A DNA stretch of 64,000 nucleotides, taken from Guptibacillus hwajinpoensis (GTDB lineage: Bacteria; Bacillota; Bacilli; Bacillales; Guptibacillaceae). Below the pieces are notes generated by a model. It did not search any database. It was given only the letters and a program-made list of their open reading frames with translations, and had not been told where the DNA came from. Position numbers and translations under genes: made by a program. Positions 58,109 through 64,000 of the stretch are shown here, piece by piece. How positions within the stretch are numbered: the stretch's first letter is position 1; each line of letters begins with the position of its first letter. The stretch covers positions 1 through 64,000 of the forward strand of contig NZ_JAIVKU010000008.1 in NCBI RefSeq assembly GCF_020524165.1. The letters are read 5' to 3'.

Positions 58109-58468
58109 ATGATAAAAGGAATTGGAATTGATATGATTGAGCTTGAGCGTATAAAAAAAGCCGTTAAACGAAATGATTCGTTTGCAAAACGTATTCTAAC
58201 AGAAAGTGAGTTAGGTACCTATCACTTATTAACTGGCCATCGAAGTATTGAATTTCTTGCTGGCCGTTTTGCTGCTAAAGAGGCCTATGCAAAAGCAAGA
58301 GGAACGGGGATTGGAAAGCTTAGTTGGCAAGATATTTGTGTCTTGAAATCGGTAGAAGGTGCGCCTTATATCGAAACAAAGGATGAAAATGAAATCGTAC
58401 ATATTTCTATCTCGCATACAAAGGAACATGCGGTTGCACAGATCGTTATTGAATGCTCGTCAAGCTAG
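58109..58468 (+). CDS. acpS: Holo-[acyl-carrier-protein] synthase
   Basis: 119-residue phosphopantetheinyl transferase that activates acyl carrier protein. Mg and CoA motifs: GIGIDMIELERI (Asp8) and FAAKEAYAKA (Glu near 57), then SISHTKEHAVA. Normal length. SD GAGGGAG lies before the ATG. First gene of acpS-nnr-ydcC. Confidence 0.97.
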   Translation: MIKGIGIDMIELERIKKAVKRNDSFAKRILTESELGTYHLLTGHRSIEFLAGRFAAKEAYAKARGTGIGKLSWQDICVLKSVEGAPYIETKDENEIVHISISHTKEHAVAQIVIECSSS

Positions 58469-58525
58469 TCTGCATATGATGGAGACTTGCCTCATATAAT
58501 TTACCACGGTCAGGAGGGACCTGTT

Positions 58526-60055
58526 GTGAGAATCGTATCCGGAGAAGAAATGTATGAAGCGGACCGGTTTGCCATGGAGGAGATTGGAATAGCTGGTGCC
58601 ATGTTGATGGAGAATGCGGGGAAATCAATCTTTGAAGCGATGAAGAGCAAACTCCGTAAAAATGAGCGAATCGCTCTATTAATTGGGACAGGGAATAATG
58701 GAGGCGACGGCATTGTACTTGGAAGGTATCTAAAAGAGTTTGGGTTTGATGTGGATCTTTGGTTAATTCCACCTCAATTTAAAGTGAAGGGCGATGCTAA
58801 AACTCATCTAGACATTTATCAGAATCTCACATACACATGGGAGGCGTATGAAGATGGGAAAGCATTTATCGACACGCTTCCACAGTATGGCGTTATCATT
58901 GATTGCCTATTAGGGCTCGGTCTATCAGGGGCTGTTCGACCACCGTATGATGATGTCATTCGGCAGGTAAATTCATCCTCTGCGACGGTATTATCAGTCG
59001 ACCTTCCGAGTGGTTTACAGGCAGATGGCGGATACGATGAGAGGTGCGAGCCTATTCGTGCTGATTATACGTATACCATTCAATGCCCAAAGATAGGAGC
59101 CTTCCTTTACCCTGATGCCGATTTCTATGGAGAACGAGAGGTTGTTGACATTGGTCTCCCCCAAGCAGGTTTCTCATCATGTGATCGAGTAATCTGGGAA
59201 AAGTCAGACGTCCATCGCACGCTTTCTAATCGATCGGCATCCTCTCATAAAGGAAGCCATGGAAAAGGTCTCGTAATTGGCGGATCAAGAGGAATGGTTG
59301 GCGCTCCAATTATGACAGCGAAAGCAGCCTATCGTAGCGGAGCTGGTTTAATACAGGCATCTGTTCCAGAGGAGATCCTTTCGGTGACATCGGGAACCGT
59401 AGTTGAAACGATCTTTCAGGGGTGGCCATCTAACAGTGGATTTTTTTCTGGTGAAATTTCAGAGGATCTCGCCCCTTTTGATGGTATTGCCGTTGGACCA
59501 GGACTTGGAAGGAAATCGGGGTGTAAACAAATCGTTGAAACGACATTAACGACGGATTCACTCCTCATTTTGGACGCAGATGCTTTGTACCACTTATCAG
59601 AATTGAAAGAGCGTCTGAAGATAAGAAAAGCACCAACTGTATTGACACCTCATCCTGGTGAAATGGCCAGGTTAACTGGTTTGTCGATCAAAGAAGTGCA
59701 AAGCAAGCGGTTCGACATATCGCGCGCATTTGCAAAAGAGTTCGGTGTTTATCTTGTGTTGAAAGGCCCCTATACGATTGTGACTGCCCCTGATGGAAGT
59801 CAGTATGTGAATACAACAGGTAATCCGGCCCTTGCTAAAGGGGGATCGGGTGACGTATTAACGGGTATGATACTTGCCTTTGTCATGCACAGCACATCCA
59901 TTCAAGAGGGGATTAGCAATGCGGTTTATTTACACGGCCAATCAGCAGACACTCTGGTGCAAACAGCTCATTCAACTCTCGATGTACTGGCAACAGACGT
60001 CATTGCTACAATACCAACCGTTCTGCATTCATTTCTTAAGCAACATCACGGATAG
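58526..60055 (+). CDS. nnr: Bifunctional NAD(P)H-hydrate epimerase / dehydratase
   Basis: Repairs damaged NADH/NADPH hydrates. 509 residues, two fused enzymes: N-terminal epimerase (about 1-215; GTGNNGGDGIVLGRYL, VSVDLPSGL-like SVDLPSGLQADGG) and C-terminal ADP-dependent dehydratase of ribokinase-like fold (about 230-509; VGPGLG, ILDADAL, TPHPGEMARL, GGSGDVLTGM). The GTG at 58526 has CAGGAGGG eight bases upstream; upstream residues are not conserved-looking. Inserted between acpS and ydcC relative to B. subtilis. Confidence 0.95.
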   Translation: MRIVSGEEMYEADRFAMEEIGIAGAMLMENAGKSIFEAMKSKLRKNERIALLIGTGNNGGDGIVLGRYLKEFGFDVDLWLIPPQFKVKGDAKTHLDIYQNLTYTWEAYEDGKAFIDTLPQYGVIIDCLLGLGLSGAVRPPYDDVIRQVNSSSATVLSVDLPSGLQADGGYDERCEPIRADYTYTIQCPKIGAFLYPDADFYGEREVVDIGLPQAGFSSCDRVIWEKSDVHRTLSNRSASSHKGSHGKGLVIGGSRGMVGAPIMTAKAAYRSGAGLIQASVPEEILSVTSGTVVETIFQGWPSNSGFFSGEISEDLAPFDGIAVGPGLGRKSGCKQIVETTLTTDSLLILDADALYHLSELKERLKIRKAPTVLTPHPGEMARLTGLSIKEVQSKRFDISRAFAKEFGVYLVLKGPYTIVTAPDGSQYVNTTGNPALAKGGSGDVLTGMILAFVMHSTSIQEGISNAVYLHGQSADTLVQTAHSTLDVLATDVIATIPTVLHSFLKQHHG

Positions 60056-60117
60056 GTTTTTCACCATACAGGAACCTCCTTTGTCGTTTTAAATGAGGCA
60101 AAGGAGTTGGGGATAGA

Positions 60118-61122
60118 GTGAAAAAGTTCGGTGCTGTTCTACTAATCGGCATATTAATGCTTGTGGCGCTTGCAGGTTGCGGTCAAAAAAGTCAGGAAGA
60201 CGTTGTAAATGCCCTTGATAAGAAACTGAATGAAATGGAAGGTTACAAAGTTAATGCTAAAATGACGCTTGAAACAGGAGAAGAACCTCAGCGTTATGAT
60301 GTGGAGATTTGGTATCAAAAGCCATCTTATTATCGAGTTGAATTGAAAAATGAATCAAAAGAACAAAGTCAAATCATCTTGAGAAACGATGAAGGGGTTT
60401 TTGTTCTTACTCCTGCCTTAAATAAAAGTTTTCGTTTCCAAAGTGATTGGCCAGAAAATGGAAGTCAGGCCTATCTCTATAATACACTCGTTCAGGATAT
60501 CTTAAATGATTCTGGCGCTCAATTTGAGGCGAAGGAAAATGATTATGTGTTCACAACGAAAACAAATTATCAAAATAAAAACTTGTCGACACAATCGATT
60601 CAATTAAATAAAAAAGACCTTGCCCCAGAAAAAGTAACCATTATGAATCAGGATCAAAAGCCACTTGTTGATATTGAATTTTCGAATATGAAATTCAACG
60701 CTTCATTTGATAAAGGTGCTTTTGATATGGAGCGAAACATGACTGCAGCTCAGCTAGAAGTACCGGTACTAGCGACAACGAATGAGCCATTTGAAGTCGT
60801 GTATCCAATGTATGAACCACAAGGAACTGGGCTAACTGATGAGAAAGAAGTGGCAACAAATAAAGTGATGCTAAGCTTTACTGGCGAAAAATCATTTACT
60901 TTAATTGAAGAGAAAAGTGAGGCTGCCCTCGAAACGAGTGCTCCGGTTAGCGTTAGTGATGGGCAACCAATTGATTTAGGATTTACAATGGGAATTATGA
61001 CGGATACGACCGTGTCCTGGCATCATAATGGGGTTGATTTCTTCCTTGCATCAACTGATTTATCTCAGGAAGAGATGGCCGCCGTTGCGAGGTCGGTGTA
61101 CGGCATGACGGAAATTAAATAA
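60118..61122 (+). CDS. ydcC: Lipoprotein of the YdcC / sporulation-lipoprotein type
   Basis: 334-residue lipoprotein: signal KKFGAVLLIGILMLVA with lipobox LAGC, then a LolA-like beta-rich domain (YKVNAKMTLETG, VEIWYQKPSYYRVELKN, FVLTPALNKSFRFQSDWP) and a C-terminal DUF4367-like part (SWHHNGVDFFLASTDLSQEEM). Position before alr equals B. subtilis ydcC. The start is GTG; the AAGGAG SD sits in a 7-bp inverted repeat (TCCTTTG / CAAAGGA) that could mask it. Confidence 0.88.
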   Translation: MKKFGAVLLIGILMLVALAGCGQKSQEDVVNALDKKLNEMEGYKVNAKMTLETGEEPQRYDVEIWYQKPSYYRVELKNESKEQSQIILRNDEGVFVLTPALNKSFRFQSDWPENGSQAYLYNTLVQDILNDSGAQFEAKENDYVFTTKTNYQNKNLSTQSIQLNKKDLAPEKVTIMNQDQKPLVDIEFSNMKFNASFDKGAFDMERNMTAAQLEVPVLATTNEPFEVVYPMYEPQGTGLTDEKEVATNKVMLSFTGEKSFTLIEEKSEAALETSAPVSVSDGQPIDLGFTMGIMTDTTVSWHHNGVDFFLASTDLSQEEMAAVARSVYGMTEIK

Positions 61123-61133
61123 TACTTCTAAGA

Positions 61134-61167
61134 GGTTCAGCTATGATTAATGGCTGGACCATTTTTT
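61134..61167 (+). terminator. Terminator of acpS-nnr-ydcC
   Basis: Stem GGTTCAGC / GCTGGACC (one G-U pair) followed by ATTTTTT. Confidence 0.82.
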
Positions 61168-61183
61168 GGAACTGGGGAGTACT

Positions 61184-61402
61184 GGTCTATCCCCTCGAGG
61201 TCTTAAGTCAAATCTCATTGTGGTAAAACCACCACATTGAGATCTGCCTTAAGCTAGTCGGGGATAAACAAGACGCTTGCGCTTTATTGTCTAGCTCCAG
61301 CGTCTATCCCCTCGAGGTCTTAAGTCAAATCTCATTGTGGTAAAACACCACATTGAGATCTGTCTTAAGCTAGTCGGGGATAAACAAGACGCTTGCGCTT
61401 TT
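61184..61402. repeat. Two tandem 117-bp structured repeats
   Basis: Unit landmarks TCTATCCCCTCGAGGTCTTAAG recur (read TCTATCCCCTCGAGGTC) at 61186 and 61303. Each holds the hairpin ATCTCA.TGTGGT / ACCACA.TGAGAT inside CTTAAG/CTTAAG-like and ATCCCC/GGGGAT arms, and ends CTTGCGCTTT. The linker GCGCTTTATTGTCTAGCTCCAGCG matches, in pieces CGCTTT and TCTAGCT.CAG, the linker of the repeats at 30011-30389, so both belong to one family. Lies between ydcC and alr. Confidence 0.9.
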
Positions 61403-61456
61403 CTTAAAATCTCCTAAAATAGAGGGCAGAGTGTATTGTTGTGGGAGGAAGTTGGA

Positions 61457-62623
61457 ATGGACAATCAGGCGTTTTATCGTGGAACATGGGCTGAGGTAGA
61501 TCTAGATGCTATTGAACAGAATGTAAAATCATATAAAAAATACGTATCGAATGAAGTTTCCGTTATGGCTGTTGTAAAGGCGAATGGGTATGGACACGGA
61601 GCTGTAGCGGTGGCACAGAAGGCATTGCATGCAGGTGCTGACTATTTAGCTGTGGCAATTCTAGATGAAGCCATTGCTCTTCGTGAATCGGGCATCGAAG
61701 CTCCAATTCTTGTATTGGGATGGGTTCCGCCTATCTATGCCAAGGTAGCGGCTATGAATGGCATTACCCTTACTGTTTTTCAAGAAAAATGGTTAGAGGA
61801 AGCTGCAGGTGTATTAGGCACGACGCTACTAAACATTCATTTGAAAATTGACACGGGAATGGGACGACTTGGAATAAAAGAAGAATATGAAGCTAAAAGA
61901 CTTATCGAGTACTTGGCTACACATTCTTGTTTTCATGTAGAAGGATTTTATACGCACTTTGCAACAGCTGATGAACCTAACAATCCTTTTATTGAAATTC
62001 AAATTGAGAAATTTGAAACGTTAGTTTCTTTTCTTAATAAGAACGGTTTGCAACCAAGGTGGATCCATCTTGGAAATAGTGCTGGATCAATCCGCCTTCC
62101 AAAACGGGTAGGGAATTTAATTCGTTTAGGTATTTCAATGTATGGTTTGAGTCCATCTCAAGAAATGAAGCCAATTCAACCGTTCGAGTTAAAGCCTGCT
62201 TTTCGTTTACACAGTCAGCTTGTGCACGTGAAAAAAATGAAGGCAGGTGAACCAATAAGCTATGGCTCTACGTATCACACATCAGAGGGCGAATGGATTG
62301 GAACGATTCCAATTGGATATGCTGATGGATGGATACGCAAGTTAAGTGATGCGTATGTTTTGGTGAACGGGGAGCGTGCTCCGATTGTTGGACGCATTTG
62401 TATGGATCAATTCATGGTTCGCTTACCCTCGAAAGTAGAGGTCGGTACGAAAGTGACGTTGATAGGGAAAGAGGGTTCAGAAGAAATTACAATAGATGAC
62501 ATTGCTGAGCGACTTGAGACGATAAACTATGAAATTCCTTGTATGATTGGACCGCGTGTTCCGAGACTTTTTCATGAAAATGGAGAAAAAAAAGGCGTAA
62601 TGAATACAATTTTAAAAAAATAG
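61457..62623 (+). CDS. alr: Alanine racemase
   Basis: PLP enzyme interconverting L- and D-alanine for peptidoglycan. 388 residues. PLP lysine Lys41 in VVKANGYGHG; second-base Tyr in SYGSTYHT; RICMDQFM and IGYADGW are conserved. The ATG at 61457 has GGAGG nine bases upstream; a TTG 21 bases earlier is rejected. Precedes ndoAI-ndoA as in B. subtilis, with a separate promoter before the antitoxin. Confidence 0.96.
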   Translation: MDNQAFYRGTWAEVDLDAIEQNVKSYKKYVSNEVSVMAVVKANGYGHGAVAVAQKALHAGADYLAVAILDEAIALRESGIEAPILVLGWVPPIYAKVAAMNGITLTVFQEKWLEEAAGVLGTTLLNIHLKIDTGMGRLGIKEEYEAKRLIEYLATHSCFHVEGFYTHFATADEPNNPFIEIQIEKFETLVSFLNKNGLQPRWIHLGNSAGSIRLPKRVGNLIRLGISMYGLSPSQEMKPIQPFELKPAFRLHSQLVHVKKMKAGEPISYGSTYHTSEGEWIGTIPIGYADGWIRKLSDAYVLVNGERAPIVGRICMDQFMVRLPSKVEVGTKVTLIGKEGSEEITIDDIAERLETINYEIPCMIGPRVPRLFHENGEKKGVMNTILKK

Positions 62624-62680
62624 TAAAATAAAAGAAGGATTTTGCAAGAATATGATGAAATAGTCTTGTGGAAAGTTGTT

Positions 62681-62709
62681 TTGCAATGCGTCGCGTGCAA
62701 TGGTAAGAT
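62681..62709 (+). promoter_or_regulatory. Promoter of ndoAI-ndoA
   Basis: TTGCAA, 17 bp, TAAGAT with an extended TGG before the -10. Confidence 0.7.
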
Positions 62710-62757
62710 TAATGGTGGAATACAATATGAGTAGCAGTGCTTCGGAGGTGTATGTTT

Positions 62758-63036
62758 GTGTCAGAGGCAAACAAAAAATCGATTGTTGTAACTCTCCCAC
62801 AACATATTTTAAATGAGGTGGATGGTATTATTCAACAGGAACAGCTTGATCGTAACGAGTTCATATCACAGGCCACGACAATGTATATTCGCGAACGAAA
62901 GAAGCGACAAATTCGTGACGCCATGCGCCAGGGGTACATGGAGATGGCTAAGATTAACTTGAACCTTGCAGCAGAAGCCTTTCTTGTTGAGGAGGAAGCA
63001 GAGCACACCGTGGACCGCTTAGTAAGCGGGGTGTAA
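62758..63036 (+). CDS. ndoAI: Antitoxin EndoAI (MazE-like)
   Basis: 92-residue ribbon-helix-helix antitoxin that blocks the endoribonuclease EndoA. IVVTLPQHILNEVD at the N-terminus is the DNA-binding strand; GYMEMAKINLNLAAEA and the end VDRLVSGV are the toxin-binding tail shared with B. subtilis. The GTG at 62758 has GGAGGTG seven bases upstream; ATG at 62752 is too close. Four bases separate it from ndoA. Confidence 0.95.
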   Translation: MSEANKKSIVVTLPQHILNEVDGIIQQEQLDRNEFISQATTMYIRERKKRQIRDAMRQGYMEMAKINLNLAAEAFLVEEEAEHTVDRLVSGV

Positions 63037-63040
63037 TGGC

Positions 63041-63391
63041 TTGATTGTCAAACGAGGTGATGTGTATTTTGCTGACCTTTCTCCTGTTGTAGGTTCTGAA
63101 CAAGGTGGCGTAAGACCTGTCTTGATTATTCAGAACGACATTGGGAATCGTTTTAGTCCTACTGTCATTGTTGCTGCAATCACTGCACAAATTCAAAAGG
63201 CAAAGCTTCCCACTCATGTCGAAATCGATGCGAAGCGCTATGGATTTGAACGTGATTCGGTTATACTGCTTGAACAAATCCGTACTATTGATAAACAGCG
63301 TCTAACTGATAAAATCACTCACCTTGATGAGGGTATGATGCAACGGGTACAAGAAGCCCTGCAGATCAGCCTTGGACTTATTGATTTTTGA
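63041..63391 (+). CDS. ndoA: Endoribonuclease toxin EndoA (MazF)
   Basis: 116-residue mRNA interferase that in B. subtilis cuts UACAU. It is close to the B. subtilis protein by eye: IVKRGDVYFADLSPVVGSEQ, GGVRPVLIIQND, HVEIDAKRYGF and QIRTIDKQRLTDKI. The start is TTG, as in B. subtilis. Forms a toxin-antitoxin pair with ndoAI, upstream of rsbR. Confidence 0.97.
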   Translation: MIVKRGDVYFADLSPVVGSEQGGVRPVLIIQNDIGNRFSPTVIVAAITAQIQKAKLPTHVEIDAKRYGFERDSVILLEQIRTIDKQRLTDKITHLDEGMMQRVQEALQISLGLIDF

Positions 63392-63412
63392 AAACGTATA
63401 ATACCCAAGCGA

Positions 63413-63439
63413 AGCTGCTCCTATGAGCAGTTTTTTTTG
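63413..63439 (+). terminator. Terminator of ndoA
   Basis: Stem CTGCTC / GAGCAG with loop CTAT, then eight Ts. Confidence 0.9.
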
Positions 63440-63555
63440 TATCGCTTCCTATCCTTTTAAAGCTGATAAAATGAATAAGGACATATCGATCCCTTTCGAA
63501 TACGAACATTTAGTAATAAGGGGAGCAGGGAATTTTCTAGTTATGTCGAAAAGTG

Positions 63556-63564
63556 TGTTAAGAT
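63556..63564 (+). promoter_or_regulatory. Candidate extended -10 for rsbR
   Basis: TGT-TAAGAT, about 104 bp before rsbR, with no convincing -35. Otherwise nothing is seen in 63440-63667. Confidence 0.3.
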
Positions 63565-63667
63565 GAAAATGATGTAATGTGCTAAGAATAGGAAAGCATA
63601 ATGATTGCGAGACGTTTCTTGTAATGAGAAGATAAATGAATGTAGAAAGATCGTAGGGAGGAGCAAG

Positions 63668-64000
63668 ATGGACAAGTTAGTCATACAATTATTGAATGAA
63701 AGTCGCGAACGAATCTATACCAGATGGATGGATGAAATGGAAAGGGTTCGTGATGAGCATCGGCTACAATCAATAACGGATGCAGCATATGAAGAAACGA
63801 ACAAAGAGCTGTTTGAAATTATTTACACGCATATAGAACAAAATGTTCATAAGCCTACTGATCGAATGACGCAGTTTGCGGAACATTTGATGAAAATAGG
63901 CTGGAGACTTAGCTATATAACTCAAGGACTGCAAACGTTCCGTCGAATTATTTTAGCAGTTCTACTTGATGCGAATCAATCTAATGACAAAGTGTACAGT
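63668..64000 (+). CDS. rsbR: RsbR stressosome protein (5' part, cut by window end)
   Basis: The first 111 residues of RsbR, the scaffold of the stressosome that controls sigma-B. The visible part is the non-haem globin domain (MDKLVIQLLNESRERIYTRW, AEHLMKIGWRLSYITQGLQTFRR). The STAS domain lies beyond the window. SD GGGAGGAG lies before the ATG. Gene order ndoA-rsbR equals B. subtilis. Confidence 0.9.
   Translation, partial: MDKLVIQLLNESRERIYTRWMDEMERVRDEHRLQSITDAAYEETNKELFEIIYTHIEQNVHKPTDRMTQFAEHLMKIGWRLSYITQGLQTFRRIILAVLLDANQSNDKVYS

Overview
The window is a 64 kb stretch of a low-GC Gram-positive chromosome from the family Bacillaceae. The evidence is the block order sigW-rsiW / cdaA-cdaR-glmM-glmS with a glmS ribozyme, the block ydbS-ydbT ... 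ydcA-acpS-(nnr)-ydcC-alr-ndoAI-ndoA-rsbR (the Bacillus subtilis order), a Spo0E-family phosphatase and a Geobacillus-type mtlARFD operon. Protein sequences are clearly diverged from B. subtilis. I cannot name the genus from sequence alone. No phage, transposase, CRISPR array or origin was seen.

Layout. 1-1062: tail of an rRNA operon (5S) with ten tRNAs. 1200-9850: arginase, a Spo0E-like gene, the SigW envelope-stress sigma factor and its anti-sigma factor, c-di-AMP synthesis (cdaA/cdaR) and amino-sugar synthesis (glmM, ribozyme-controlled glmS). 9850-13580: an ApbE / ferric-reductase-like membrane protein / two-component system cluster headed by a small exported protein. 13600-17540: LysE-type exporter, YqcI-like protein, amino-acid permease and an amidinotransferase-fold hydrolase. 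17550-23680: metal homeostasis (csoR-copA-copZ, ZIP transporter, Zn/Cd P-type ATPase with an ArsR-type operator). 23700-29490: mannitol operon, with a tandemly duplicated EIIB domain in MtlA. 29500-33670: small membrane protein, a triple structured repeat, thioesterase, arylamine N-acetyltransferase, deacetylase-like protein, aldo/keto reductase. 33670-34170: an iron-responsive locus with two Fur boxes, a 55-residue membrane protein missed by length cut-offs and a probable C-rich small RNA. 34300-52990: mostly single housekeeping or accessory genes (lipoprotein, Xaa-Pro peptidase, BdbC pair, MscL with zinc ribbon, esterase, csaA between two nucleotidyltransferases, FadH, DegV, UvsE, an SDR/QueA-like/VOC operon, TetR plus YhdH-type reductase, O-methyltransferase). 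53100-64000: the ydbS-to-rsbR block, into which a four-gene group has been placed: ABM monooxygenase, small helical protein, stand-alone cobalamin-binding protein with the CarH-type W-x9-EH signature, and a PAS/STAS protein resembling RsbR.

The most interesting signals are the B12-STAS group next to the stressosome locus, the Fur-controlled small RNA with its neighbouring small protein, the doubled EIIB of MtlA, the covarying cruciform repeats at two intergenic sites, and the ApbE cluster that lacks a recognisable flavin acceptor. Many starts were moved from the longest possible start to one with a properly spaced Shine-Dalgarno (SD) site; the reason is given in each entry. All functional calls rest on motif recognition by eye; no database search was run.
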